This document shows, in pieces, positions 11,792 through 24,479 of a stretch of DNA of 64,000 nucleotides; positions within the stretch are counted from its first letter, which is position 1; every line of letters starts with the position of its first letter. Below the pieces are notes generated by a model. That model did not search any database, was not told the DNA's origin, and saw only the letters and a program-made list of their open reading frames with translations. The DNA is from Nyssa sinensis (Eukaryota > Streptophyta > Magnoliopsida > Cornales > Nyssaceae), in NCBI GenBank assembly GCA_008638375.1, contig CM018051.1, forward strand, positions 26,905,344-26,969,343. Reading direction: 5' to 3'. Made by a program: the position numbers and the translations under genes.

Positions 11792-11815
11792 GGTCTGAAC
11801 CAGTTGGTTCAGAAC
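11792..11815. promoter_or_regulatory. GGTTC/GAACC dyad in LTR B
   Basis: Near-perfect inverted repeat with arm GGTCTGAACCA and a 2-base spacer, followed on the plus strand by further AACCGGTT-type motifs (11830-11880). Conserved in the other B copy (22597-22621) and perfect in LTR C (38320-38343). Function unknown. Confidence 0.45.
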
Positions 11816-12690
11816 CAGAAACCCTAAACCGGTTCCATTCCACTGTGAACCAACCGGTTCAGTTAACTTTAGAGAACCGGATTGAGATATCCAATTCTCT
11901 CACCCTATCCACGGTTTGGACAACCCCAACCCAATTTCAATCCCTTATATCCATGACCAAACAAGCCCAAATTATTTTAATTTTACATTCAAAACGACAC
12001 AGTGTTGGTACCTGTATTGCAGTCGGTCGGATCTCAACCCGACCCGACCCAGACCCGGTCTCATCCTGACCCGAAGAAGCCCCCGTTAATCCGGTCGTCT
12101 TCTCCGGTGGGTTTTCCGGCCACGGTCGCCGGAACAGCGAAATTCCTCACGGATCTTCGTGGTTTTACGTCCAAAATTTACTGTTTTTCTTCCCAATGAA
12201 TTCTAAGATTGTAAGGAACATTTTAGGACTGGTTTTAACCTCCAACATCACCGGTTTCACGCACCCATTCCCAGTTTCCGGCGTTGCACCGGTGAGGGAA
12301 TAACTGGCCATAGAATGGCCATTTCTTGACCATTTAAGCTGATTCAAAGCGTTTTGGAATCCTGGGGCAGTGTATTACTCATTTCGTGGTTTAAATTTCC
12401 ATTTGGTTTCACCTATGTTAAATCACCATTTCCAACCGTAACCCAGTTTTGGTTTTTCTTGTTTTTTCTTTTCTATTTCGAGTCCTACCAATTCAGTAAT
12501 CAATTCTATGATAACAGGGAGTAAAACTAAAGAGGTGAAGATGAAATAGGTTACCTATCCTTAGCCGATTTCCTGAACCTTAATTTCAGTCCTTCATTTC
12601 TCTATTCTCCTCTTCTCCCTCCTGCTCTTGCGATTCAGTTTTCTCACTCTTCCAATCTCTTTCTTCATTCTCTTTAACCGATCCCTTGTC

Positions 12691-12843
12691 GGTGGCTTTT
12701 GCCACCTGTAGCTGCGGTGGCAGCATATCCATACACACACGGCACCTCACTATTTCCACCTTTTGTTGCAAGAACTCACATGTATGCACACTTGCACACC
12801 TGGCCCTCTCTTGCTGATTTCCCACTCGGTGGCTTTGCCACCT
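12691..12843. other. Two GGTGGC hairpins in LTR B
   Basis: GGTGGC, four T, GCCACC at 12691-12706 and a slightly shorter copy with a three-base loop at 12829-12843. The plus LTR B has a single copy at 21690-21705 (loop AAAA). Possible RNA hairpins in the transcript; role unknown. Confidence 0.5.
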
Positions 12844-13202
12844 CCTCATCATGCAAGGCCCACATGACACACACTTTACATACCTATTATATATATATAT
12901 ATGCAACCGTATACACATATATACATATATGTATATATAATATTCATAATCATTTAGATTTACCTTAATTATTTATACGTCAATATTCACTTGCACGTTT
13001 TTCAATAAAGTCGGCTTCTGGTGCAACGGCACCCGGACACCCGTGACTGTTTGCCTCTCGTACCTATGCATCGTAATTGAACAATACAGTCTATTACACA
13101 TCCACTTTTATTTATGTCATATAACGGCTCATAATTCGGGATTACATTTTATAACCCGGTCCAGCCCGGTGTACATGCTATATCTCGGGTCGGGATATTA
13201 CA

Positions 13203-16200
13203 TAGGCTGATATCCAGCATTTTGGTCTGTCAAGCCCCCAAAATGGGCTTTTTTTGAGCTGAAACTTGCAAAAGTTTCAAACCGGGCATCCGAACCGAGT
13301 GCCGTAAGTTCGTACAAGTCTATTTTATCATTTTTGAGGTGTGTGATGTGTTTTCGGTGTAGTTAGGCCGATATCCGGCAATTTGGTCTGTCAAAACCTC
13401 AAAATGGGCCTTTTTCGAGCTGAAACTTGCATAAGTTTCAAACCGGGCATCTGAACCGAGTGTCGTAAGTTCATGCAAGTCTATTTTATCATTTTTGAGG
13501 TGTGTGATGTTGTTATGGTGTAGTTAGGCTGATATCCGGCATTTTGGTCTGTCAAGCCCCCAAAATGGGCTTTTTTGGAGCTGAAACTTGCATAAGTTTC
13601 AAACCGGGCATCCGAACCGAGTGCTGTAAGTTCGTACAAGTATATTTGATCATTTGTGACGTGTGTGATGTGTTTTCAGTGTAGTTAGGCAAAAATCCGG
13701 TATTTTGGTCTGTCAAAACCCCAAAGTGGGCCTTTTTGGGGCTGAAACTTGCATAAGTTTCAAACCGGGCGTCCAAACCGAGTGCCGTAAGTTCGTACAA
13801 GTCTATTTTATCATTTTTGAGGTGTGTGATGTGTTTTCAGAGTAGTTCGGCCAATATCCGGCAATTTGGTCTGTCAAAACCCCAAAATAGGCCTTTTTGG
13901 AGCTGAAACTTGCATAAGTTTCAAACCGGGCATCTGAACCGAGTGTCGTAAGTTCATGCAAGTCTATTTTATCATTTTTGAGGTGTGTGATGTGGTTATG
14001 GTGTAGTTAGGCTGATATCCGGCATTTTGGTCTGTCAAACCCCCAAAATAGGCTTTTTTTCAGTTGAAACTTGCATAAGTTTCAAACCGGGCATCCGAAC
14101 CAAGTGCCGTAAGTTCGTACAAGTCTATTTTATCATTTGTGAGGTGTTTCATGTGGTTTCGATGTAGTTAAGCCAATATCCGGCATTTTGGTCTGTCAAA
14201 ACCCCAAAATGGGCCTTTTTGTAGCAGAAACTTGCATAAGTTTCAAACCAGGCATCCGAACCGAGTTTCGTAAGCTCGTGCAAGTCTATTTTATCATTTT
14301 TGAGGTGTGTGATGTGGTTTCAGTGTAGTTAGGCTGATATCCGGCATTTTGGTCTGTCAAACCCCCAAAATAGGCTTTTTTAGAGCTGAAACTTGCATAA
14401 GTCTCAAACCGGGCGTCCGAACCGAGTGCCGTAAGTTCGTGCAAGTCTATTTTATCATTTGTGAGGTGTGTGATGTGGTTTTGGTGTAGTTAGGCTGATA
14501 TCCAGCATTTTGGTCTATCAAACCCCCAAAATAGGCTTTTTCGGAGCTGAAACTTGCATTAGTTTCAAACTGGGCATCCGAACCGAGTGCCATAAGTCCA
14601 TGCAAGTCTATTTTATCATTTGTGAGGTGTGTGTTGTGGTTTCAATGTAGTTAGGCCGATATCCGGCATTTTGGTCTGTCAAAACCCCAAAATAGGCCTT
14701 TTTGGAGCTGAAACTTGCATAAGTTTCAAACCGGGCATCCGAACTGAGTGTCGTAAGTTCGTGCAAGTTTATTTTATCATTTTTGAGGTGTGTGATGTGG
14801 TTATGGTGTAGTTAGGCTGATATCCGGCATTTTGGTTTGTCAAACCCCCAAAATGGGCATTTTTTGAGCTGAAACTTGCATAGGATTCAAACCGGGAATT
14901 CGAACCGAGTGCCCTAAGTTCGTACAAGTCTATTTTATCATTTGTGAGGTGTGTGATGTGTTTTCAGTGTAGTTAGGCCGATATCCGGCATTTTGGTCTG
15001 TTAAAACCCCAAAATAGGCCTTTTTGGAGCTGAAACTTGCATAAGTTTCAAACCGGGCATCCGAACCGAGTGCCGTAAGTTTATGAAAGTCTATTTTATC
15101 ATTTTTGAGTTGTGTGATCTGGTTTCGGTGTAGTTAGGCTGATATCCGGCATTTTGGTCTGTCAAAACCCCAAAATGGGCTTTTTTGGAGCTGAAACTTG
15201 CATTAGTTTCAAACCGGGCATCCGAACTGAGTGCCGTAAGCTCATGAAAGTCTATTTTATCATTTTTGAGGTGTGTGATGTGGTTATGGTGTAGTTAGGC
15301 TGATATCCGGCATTTTGGTCTGTCAAACCCCCAAAATAGGCTTTTTTGGAGCAGAAACTTACATAAGTTTCAAACCGGGCATCCGAACCAAGTGCCGTAA
15401 GTTCGTACAAGTCTATTTTATCATTTGTGAGGTGTTTCAAGTGGTTTCGATGTAGTTAAGCCAATATCCAGCATTTTGGACTGTCAAAACCCCAAAATGG
15501 GCCTTTTTGGAGCAGAAACTTGTATAAGTTTCAAACCGGGCATCCGAACCGAGTTTCGTAAGCTCGTGCAAGTCTATGTTATCATTTTTGAGGTGTGTGA
15601 CGTGGTTACAGTGTTGTTAGGCTGATATCCAGAATTTTGGTCTGTCAAACCCCCAAAATAGGCTTTTTTAAAGCTGAAACTTGCATAAGTCTTAAACCGG
15701 GCATCTGAACCGAGTGCCGTAAGTTCATGCAAGTCTATTATATCATTTGTGAGGTGTGTGATGTGGTTTTGGTGTAGTTAGGCTGATATCCAGCATTTTG
15801 GTCTGTCAAACCCCCAAAATAGGCGTTTTCGGAGTTGAAACTTGCATTAGTTTCAAACTGGGCATCCGAACCGAGTGCCCTAAGTCCATACAAGTCTATT
15901 TTATTATTTGTGAGGTGTTTGTTATGGTTTCAGTGTAGTTAGGCCGATATCTGGCATTTTGGTCTGTCAAAACCCCAAAATAGACCTTTTTGGAGCTGAA
16001 ACTTGCATAAGTTTCAAACCGGGCATCCGAAACGAGTCCCGTAAGTTCTTGCAAGTCTATTTTATCATTTGTGAGGTGTGTGATGCGGTTTCGGTGTAGT
16101 TAGGCCGATATCCGGCGTTTTGGTCTGTCAAAACCCCAAAATGGGCCTTTTTGGAGCTGAAACTTGCATAAGTTTCAAACCGGGCATCCAAACTGAGTGT

Positions 16201-19200
16201 CGTAAGTTCGTGCCTGTCTATTTTATCATTTTTGAAGAGTGTGATGTGGTTATGGTGTAGTTAGGCTGATATCCGGCATTTTGGTCTGTAAAACCCCCAA
16301 AATGGGCTTTTTTTGAGCTGAAACTTGCATAAGTTTCAAACCGGGCATCCAAACCGAGTGCCGTAAGTTTGTACAAGTCTATTTTATCATTTTTGAGGTG
16401 TGTGATGTGTTTTCGGTGTAGTTAGGCTGATATCCGGCATTTTGGTCTGTCAAACCCCCAAAATGGACTTTTTTTGAGCTGAAACTTGCATAAGTTTCAA
16501 ACCGGGCATCCAAACCGTGTGCCGTAAGTTTGTACAAGTCTATTTTATCATTTGTGAGGTGTTTCATGTGGTTTCAATGTAGTTAAGCCAATATCCGGCA
16601 TTTTGCTCTGTCAAAACCCCAAAACGGGCCTTTTTGGAGCTGAAACTTGCATAAGTTTCAAACCGAGCATCCGAACCGAGTTCTGTAAGTTCGTGCAAGT
16701 CTATTTTATCATTTTTGAGGTGTGTGACATGGTTTCAGTGTAGTTAGGCTGATATCCGGCATTTTGGTCTGTCAAACCCCCAAAATAGGCTTTTTTGGAG
16801 CTGAAACTTGCATAAGTTTCAAACCGGGCATCCGAACCGAGTGCCGTAAGTTCATGCAAGTCTATTTTATCATTTTTGAGGTGTGTGATGTGGTTTCGGT
16901 GTAGTTAGGCCGATATCCGGCATTTTGGTCTGTCAAAACGCCAAAATGGGCCTTTTTGGAGCTGAAACTTGCCTAAGTTTCAAACCGGGCATCCGACCCG
17001 AGTGTCGTAAGTTCGTGCACGTCTATTTTATCATTTTAGAGGTGTGTGATGTGGTTATGGTGTAGTTAGGCTGATATCCGGCAATTTGGTCTGTCAAGCC
17101 CCCAAAATGGGCATTTTTTGATCTGAAACTTGCATAAGTTTCAAACCGGGCATCCGAACTGAGTGCCGTAAGTTCGTACAACTCTATTTTATCATTTTTG
17201 AGGTGTGTGATGTGTTTTCGGTGTAGTTTGGCCGATTTCTGGCAATTTGGTCTGTCAAAACCCCAAAATGGGCCTTTTTGGAGCTGAAACTTACATAAGT
17301 TTCAAACCGGGCATCCAAACCGAGTGTCATAAGTTCGTGCCAATCTATTTTATCATTTTTGAGGTGTGTGATGTGGTTTTGGTGTAGTTAGGCTGATATC
17401 CGGCATTTTGGTCTGTCAGGCCCCCAAAATGGGCTTTTTTGGAGCTGAAACTTGCATAAGTTTCAAACCGGGCATCCAACCCGAGTGCCGTCAGTTCGTA
17501 CAAGTCTATTTTATCATTTTTGAGGTGTGTGATGTGTTTTCAGTGTAGTTAGGCTGATATCCGGAAATTTGATCTGTCAAAATCCCAAAATAGGCCTTTT
17601 TGGAGCAGAAACTTGCATAAGTTTCGAACCGGGCATCTGAACCGAGTGTCGTAAGTTCGTGCAGGTCTATTTTATCATTTTTGAGGTGGGTGATGTGGTT
17701 ATGGTGTAGTTAGGCTGATATCCGGCATTTTGGTCTGTCAAACCCCTAAAATAGGCTTTTTTTCAGCTGAAACTTGCATAAGTTTCAAACCGGTCATCCG
17801 ACCCAAGTGTCGTAAGTTCGTACAAGTCTATTTTATCATTTGTGAGGTGTTTCATGTGGTTTCGATGTAGTTAAGCCAATCTCCAGCATTTTGGTCTGTC
17901 AAAACCCCAATATGGGCCTTTTTGGAGCAGAAACTTGCATAAGTCTCAAACCGGGCATCCGAACCGAGTGCCGTAAGTTCGTGCAAGTCTATTTTATCAT
18001 TTGTGAGGTGTGGACGTTGTTTTGGTGTAGTTAGGCCCATATCCAGCATTTTGGTCTGTCAAACCCCCAAAATAGGCTTTTTCGGAGCTGAAACTTGCAT
18101 TAGTTTCAAACTGGGCATCCGAACCGAGTGCCATAAGTCCATGCAAGTCTATTTTATCATTTGTGAGGTGTGTGTTGTGGTTTCGGTGTAGTTAGGCCGA
18201 TATCCGGCATTTTGGTCTGTCAAAACCCCAAAATAGGCCTTTTTGGAGCTCAAACTTGCATAACTTTCAAACCGGGCATCCGAACCGAGTGTTGTAAGTT
18301 CGTGCAAGTTTATTTTATCATTTTTGAGGTGTGTGATGTGGTTATGGTGTAGTTAGGCTGTTATCCGGCATTTTGGTTTGTCAAACCCCCAAAATGGGCT
18401 TTTTTTGAGCTGAAACTTGCATAAGTTTCAAACCGGGAATCCGAATCGAGTGCCCTAAGTTCGTACAAGTCTATTTTATCATTTGTGAGGTGTGTGATGT
18501 GTTTTCAGTGTAGTTAGGCCGATATCCGGCATTTTGGTCTGTCAAAACCCCAAAATGGGCTTTTTTGGAGCTAAAACTTGCATAAGTTTCAAACCGGGCA
18601 TCCGAACCAAGTGCCGTAAGTTCGTACAAATCTATTTTATCATTTTTGAGGTGTGTTATGTGGTTTCGATGTAGTTAAGCCGATATCCGGTAATTTGGTC
18701 TGTCAAAACCACAAAATAGGCCTTTTTGGAGCTGAGACTTGCATAAGTTTCAAACCGGGCTTCCGAACCAAGTTCCTTAAGTTCGTGCAAGTCTATTTTA
18801 TCATTTTTGAGGTGTGTGATGTGGTTTCAATGTAGTTAGGCTGATACCCAGCATTTTGGTCTGTCAAACCCCCAAAATAGGCTTTTTTGGAGCTGAAACT
18901 TGCAGAAGTATCAAACCGGGCATCCGAACCGAGTGCCGTAAGTTCATGCAAGTCTATTTTTTCATTTGTGAGGTGTGTGATGTGGTTTCGGTGTAGCTAG
19001 GCCGATATCCGACATTTTGGTATGTGAAAACGCCAAAATGGGCCTTTTTGGAGCTGAAACTTGCCTAAGTTTCAAACCGGGCATCCAAACCGAGTGTCGT
19101 AAGTTCGTGCAACTCTATTTTATCATTTTTGAGGTGTGTGATGTGGTTATGGTGTGGTTAGGCTGATATCCGGCATTTTGGTCTGTCAAGCCCCTAGAAT

Positions 19201-21314
19201 GGGCTTTTTTTGAGCTGAAACTTGCATAAGTTTCAAACCGGGCATCCGAACCGAGTGTCGTAAGTTCGTACAAGTCTATTTTATCATTTTTGAGGTGTGT
19301 GATGTGTTTTTGGTGTAGTTAGGCTGATATCCGGCAATTTGGTCTGTCAAAACCCCAAAATGGGCCGTTTTGGAGCTGAAACTTGCATAAGTTTCAAACC
19401 GAGCATCTGAACCGAGTGTCGTAAGTTCGTACAAGTCTATTTTATCATTTTTGAGGTGTGTGATGTGGTTGTGGTGTAGTTAGGCTGATATCTGGCATTT
19501 TGGTCTGTCAAGCCCCCAAAATGGGCTTTTTTGGAGCCGAAACTTGCATAAGTTTCAAACCGGGCATCCGAACCGAGTGCCGTAAGTTCGTACAAGTTTA
19601 TTTTATCATTTTTGAGGTGTGTGATGTGTTTTTAGTGTAGTTAGGCCAAAATCCGGTATTTTGGTCTGTCAAAACCCCAAAGTGGGCCTTTTTGGGATAG
19701 AAACTTGCATAAGTTTCAAACTGGGCATCCAAACCGAGTGCCGTAAGTTCTTACAAGTCTATTTTATCATTTTTGAGGTGTGTGATGTGGTTATGGTGTA
19801 GTTAGGCTGATATCCGGCATTTTGTTCTGTCAAGCCCCCAAAATGGGCTTTTTTGGAGCTGAAACTTGCATAAGTTCCAAATCGGGCATCCGAACCGAGT
19901 GCCGTAAGTTCATACAAGTCTATTTTATCATTTGTGAGGTGTGTGATGTGTTTTCAGTGTAGTTAGGCGAAAATCTGGTATTTTGGTCTGTCAAAACCCC
20001 AAAGTGGGGCTTTTTGGGGCTGAAACTTGCATAAGTTTCAAACCGGGCATCCAAACCGAGTGCCGTAAGTTTGTACAAGTCTATTTTATCATTTTTGAGG
20101 TGTGTGATGTGTTTTTGGTGTAGTTAGGCCAATATCCGGCAACTTGGTCTGTCAAAACCCCAAAATAGGCCTTTTTGGAGCTGAAACTTGCATAAGTTTC
20201 AAACAGGGCATTTGAACCGAGTGTCGTAAGTTCGTGCAAGTCTATTTTATCATTTTTGAGGTGTGTGAAGTGGTTATGGTGTAGTTAGGCTGATATCCGG
20301 CATTTTGGTCTGTCAAACCCCCAAAATAGGCTTTTTTTCAGCTGAAACTTGCATATGTTTCAAACTGGGCATCCGAACCAAGTGTCGTAAGTTTGTACAA
20401 GTCTATTTTATCATTTGTGAGGTGTTTCATGTGGTTTCGATGTAGTTAAGCCAATATCCGGCATTTTGGTCTGTCAAAACCCCAAAATAGGCCTTTTTGG
20501 AGCAGAAACTTGCATAAGTTTCAAACCAGGCATCCGAACCGAGTTCCGTAAGCTCGTGCAAGTCTATTTTATCTTTTTTGAGGTGTGTGATGTGGTTTCA
20601 GTGTAGTTAGGCTAATATCCGGCATTTTGGTCTGTCAAACCCCCAAAATGGGCTTTTTTTGAGCTGAAACTTGCATAAGTTTCAAACCGGAAATCCGAAC
20701 CGAGTGCCCTAGGTTCGTACAAGTCTATTTTATCATTTGTGAGGTGTGTTTTGTGGTTTTAGTGTAGTTAGGCCGATATCCGGCATTTTGGTCTGTCAAA
20801 ACCACAAAATCGTCCTTTTTGGAGCTGAAACTTACATAAGTTTCAAACCGAGCATCCGAACCGAGTGTCGTAAGTTCGTGCAAGTTTATTTTATCATTTT
20901 TGAGGTGTGTGATGTGGTTATGGTGTAGTTAGGCTGATATCCGGCATTTTGGCTTGTCAAACCCCCTAAATGGGTTTTTTTGAGCTGAAACTTGCATAAG
21001 TTTCAAACCGGGAATCCGAACCAAGTGCCCTAAGTTTGTACAAGTCTATTTTATCATTTGTGAGGTGTGTGATGTGTTTTCAGTGTAGTTAGGCCGATAT
21101 CCGGCATTTTGGTCTGTCAAAACCCCAAAATGGGCCTTTTTGGAGCTGAAACTTGTATAAGTTTCAAACAGGGCATCCGAAACGAGTCCCGTAAGTTCTT
21201 GCAAGTCTATTTTATCATTTGTGAGGTGTGTGATGTGGTTTCAGTGTAGTTAGGCCGATATCCGGCATTTTGGTCTGTCAAAACCCCAAAATGGGCCTTT
21301 TTGGAGCTGAAACT
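13203..21314 (+). repeat. 161-bp satellite array, segment 3
   Basis: About 50 monomers in the same orientation. Starts with the TAGGC target duplication and carries the a-j block (13520-15130), several e monomers (near 14160, 15430, 16570, 17860, 20440), a g-h-i-j run near 18030-18660 and a-b-a-b-c-d-e from about 19480. No other sequence is inserted. It ends in AAACT, one side of the next target duplication. Confidence 0.97.
13520..15130 (+). repeat. Higher-order satellite block, monomer types a-j (copy 2)
   Basis: The ten monomers a to j appear in the same order and with the same private changes as at 150-1770: AAAGTGGGCC/GGGGCTG (b), TTTTTTTCAGTTG with CCGAACCAAG (d), GTTTCATGTGG and GTTAAGC (e), AAGTCTCAAACC (f), GCATTAGTTTC with AAGTCCATG (g), TGTGTTGTGG (h), GGTTTGTCAAACC and GTGCCCTAAG (i). 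Confidence 0.8.
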
Positions 21315-21613
21315 TGTAATATCCTGACCCGGGATATAGCATGTACACCGGGCTGGACCGGGCTATAAAATATTTAATTACCCGAATAAACCGCCAATTG
21401 AATTTTGTAATGCGTACACGCGCGCATAATTAAATGGATAGGTATATAAGAATATATATACATAGATAATGTATCAATGTAATTTCATATATATATATAT
21501 ACACACATGGCCGTATGCATATATATATATATATATATGTGTGTGCATAGGTGGATAAGGAATCAGAAATGGGAAAAGAATAGAATATGAGGTGTGTGTT
21601 ACGTGTGATGAGA

Positions 21614-21639
21614 AGAGAGAGAGAGAGAGAGAGAGAGAA
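21614..21639. repeat. (GA)n microsatellite in LTR B
   Basis: About 13 AG dinucleotides in the U3-like part of the LTR, the same relative place as the GA tracts of LTRs A and C. Confidence 0.9.
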
Positions 21640-22596
21640 ATAGGGGTGAGGTGTCTTGTGTGCATGTGTGTGGTGTCACCACGGCTATAGGTGGCAAAAG
21701 CCACCGACTGAGGAATCGGTTGAAAGAATTAAAGGGAAAGAGGAAGGGAATAGAGAGATAAAACTGAATCGCAAGAGCAGGAGGGAGAAGAGGAGAATAG
21801 AGAAAGGAAGGACTGAAATTAAAGTTCAGGAAATCGGGTAAGGATAGGTACCCTATTTCATCTTAATCTCTTTAGTTTTACTCCCTGTTATCATCCCTGT
21901 TATCATAGAATTTATGACTGAATTGGTAGGACTCGAAATAGGAAAGAAAAACAAGAAAAACCAGAACTGGGTTTACGGTTGGAAATGGTGATTTAAAATA
22001 GGTGAACCTAAATAGAAATTTGAACCCTGATATGAATAATACATTGCCCCAGGATTCCAAAACGCTTTGAATCGGTTTAAATGGTCAAGAAATGGCCATT
22101 CTGTGGCCAGTTATTCCCTCACCGGTGCAACGCCGAAAACTGGGAATGGGTGCGTGAAACCAGTGATGTTGGAGGTTAAAACCAGTCCTAAAATATTCCT
22201 TACAATTTTAGAATTCATTGGGAAGAAAAACAGTAGATTTTGGACGTGAAATCGCTAAGATCGGTAGGGAATTTCACTGCTCCGGCGACTGTGGCCGGAA
22301 TTCCACCAGAGAAGACGACCGGACTATCGGGGGCTTCTTCGGGTCAGGATGAGACCGGGTCTGGGTCGGGTCGGGTTGAGATCCGACCGACTGCAATATA
22401 GGTACCAACACTGTGTCGTTTTGAATGTAAATTTAAAATCAATTGGGCTTGTTTGGTCACGGATATAAGGGATTGGAATTGGGTTGGAGTTGTCCAAACC
22501 GTGGATAAGGTGAGAGAATTGGATATCTCAATCCGGTTCTCTGAAGTTAACTAAACCGGTTGGTTCACAGTGGAATGGAACCAGTTTAGGGTTTTT

Positions 22597-22621
22597 GGTT
22601 CTGAACCAACTGGTTCAGACC
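22597..22621. promoter_or_regulatory. GGTTC/GAACC dyad in LTR B (plus copy)
   Basis: Inverted repeat with one imperfect arm pair around a 2-base centre; the aligned site in LTR C is a perfect 11-bp-arm palindrome. Further AACCGGTT-like words lie just upstream. Confidence 0.45.
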
Positions 22622-23139
22622 GCAACTCTGGCTATTTACATTTTGACCCCGAAAGTTATAGATAATTCCACTAAGGCCCAACAGAGAAATGTTAATTTTA
22701 TAAAAATACCCCTGACTCAAAAGTGGGTCAAACGAGGTCCAAATAGGGCAAATGAATAGTCAATTTTTATTATCTCGCATGCTCTGAGTCCAATGGTGAG
22801 GTCCGTTTCACGAGATGGAGTCCCAAAAAGTTACGACTTGTAAAAATGACCAGAATACCCCTGCTTCATAGGTGAGTCAAATGGACTCCGATTGAATTAA
22901 AGAACTAGTGAATTTTTATTATTCTGAACCTTCCGAATCTATTGGTAATGTCAAAATTATGAAAAGAGGTTCCAAGAACAACGGACATATAAAAGTCTAA
23001 ATAAGTATTAGAAATACTAATCATAGTAAGGCATAGAATTTGGTGAATAGAAATTATTCTGAAACGTACTTACTGATATATAGGGAACTCAACGGGAAAA
23101 GGCAAACCTACAGGAGACTGATTTAGCAACGCATTAGAG

Positions 23140-24032
23140 GTAAGTAGATACCCTTTCTCTTCCATGTGGTGTTATCAAGCCAAGTTCATTCTTTTACTGC
23201 CAAACTTGTACTCCTGAGCGTATCTGATGTTATTGTCTCCACAACGTGATATTGTTCTATCTGGTGGACATTGATTTATTGTTGTACCATTGTTATCATG
23301 TTGAACCGTATTTTGAAATGCCTATTGTTATGTTTCCATTGAATTGATGATATTCCATTTTTATATACTCCTATGGAATCATTTATGATCATGAAATGTT
23401 TATGTATACTGGATTTGTGCTCAGTCACAATATCCATCCGATGCTTTTAAATTCACTGAAGACCTTCGGGTCGAGTCCGTGAACGGACATATGGCCATAC
23501 ACTGGAATGCACTGAAGGGGGTAAACCGGGCCCCCAAGGACCGAGGGCATATCAAGCCCTGACACAGAATAAAAGCATCTCTTATACGATTGCTCAACTA
23601 TAATTGTTGAATTACATTGTTCTTGTAATTATCTAGTATTGTGAGATATTCCTTTATTGATTTATTGTGATCAATTATAATGGCAGTACTTTCTTGTTAT
23701 TGTATTATCGTCGAGAATTCCAGGACATTGTTATGCCATTCCTACTGATTACATATTGAGATCCCACTGTTCATTTGCCACTGTTCACATGTTAAGAGTT
23801 TCATGTTGATGTTATGTCCCTTACTCCAAATTGTACATTGTGTTCTATTGTTTATTGGCCCTTATGGCAACTGTTCCCATTGGCTATCATAGCATCTTAT
23901 TTCTTATGATTGGCTATCATATTCTTGTTCTTGGATTCATATTCTTTTATGATCCTCGATACCAGTGTCGGAGATCTGTATTTACTTGCTGGGCTCTTGT
24001 AGCTCATTCCACCCTCCTCATCCCCATTTCAG
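23140..24032 (+). other. Intron-like segment inside LTR B (plus copy), 893 bp
   Basis: Donor TTAGAG|GTAAGT and acceptor TCCCCATTTCAG|GT after a C/T-rich tract. Includes the GC-rich conserved block at about 23460-23565. Matches the minus copy in position and length. Inferred intron. Confidence 0.45.
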
Positions 24033-24479
24033 GTACTGATGCCGCGAGACCCCGGTAGGAGTTTAAAGACATAGAAGGACATTTGGGGAAATGCATCAGT
24101 TTATGTTTTAGTTCTCCCATGTATTCACCACCCTCGGGTGCTGGTCATGTTTGGTTCTTATTTTGTTTATGTAGAACCATATTATGTATTGTAAAGACTT
24201 TCGCTAACATTGTGTATTGAAAGACTTCCGCTGATGTACTATTACTGATAAGACTTCCACTGTTATTGTTTTGAGGTTTTAGTACTTTGCATATTAGTAC
24301 TATGATACAGGAATGGAAAAAGTAGGGACGTCCTTCGGGTCGGCCCCGCGACACGAGATCCGCATAGGGTGGGTTTCGGGTCGTGACAAAACTTGCATAA
24401 GTTTCAAACCGGGCATCCAAACTGAGTGTCGTAAGTTCGTGCCTGTCTATTTTATCATTTTTGAAGTGTGTGATGTGGT

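Larger units (their letters stand above)
10026..13202 (-). mobile_element. Solo LTR, subfamily B, 3177 bp, minus orientation
   Basis: The boundaries are TGTCACGACCCG at 10026 and CGGGATATTACA at 13202, so the sense strand runs TGTAATATCC...GTGACA. The target duplication TAGGC is perfect (10021-10025 and 13203-13207). There is no internal region, so it is a solo LTR. It is colinear with the LTR at 21315-24388 and shares its 3' half with LTR C. Contents on the sense strand: hairpins, a GGTTC/GAACC dyad, two degenerate TCTGAGTCCAATGG units and the intron-like segment. A hydrophobic frame near 10356-10583 is shared with the other B copy but is explained by DNA-level copying. Confidence 0.92.
21315..24388 (+). 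mobile_element. Solo LTR, subfamily B, 3074 bp, plus orientation
   Basis: Starts TGTAATATCCTGACCCGGGA and ends GGGTTTCGGGTCGTGACA. The 5-bp target duplication AAACT is perfect (21310-21314 and 24389-24393) and lies in the satellite dyad arm. No internal region is present, so it is a solo LTR from an independent insertion of the same subfamily as 10026-13202. Contents: TA runs, (GA)n near 21614, one GGTGGC hairpin, the GGTTC dyad, degenerate TCTGAGTCCAATGG units (22725-22960) and the intron-like segment. Confidence 0.93.
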
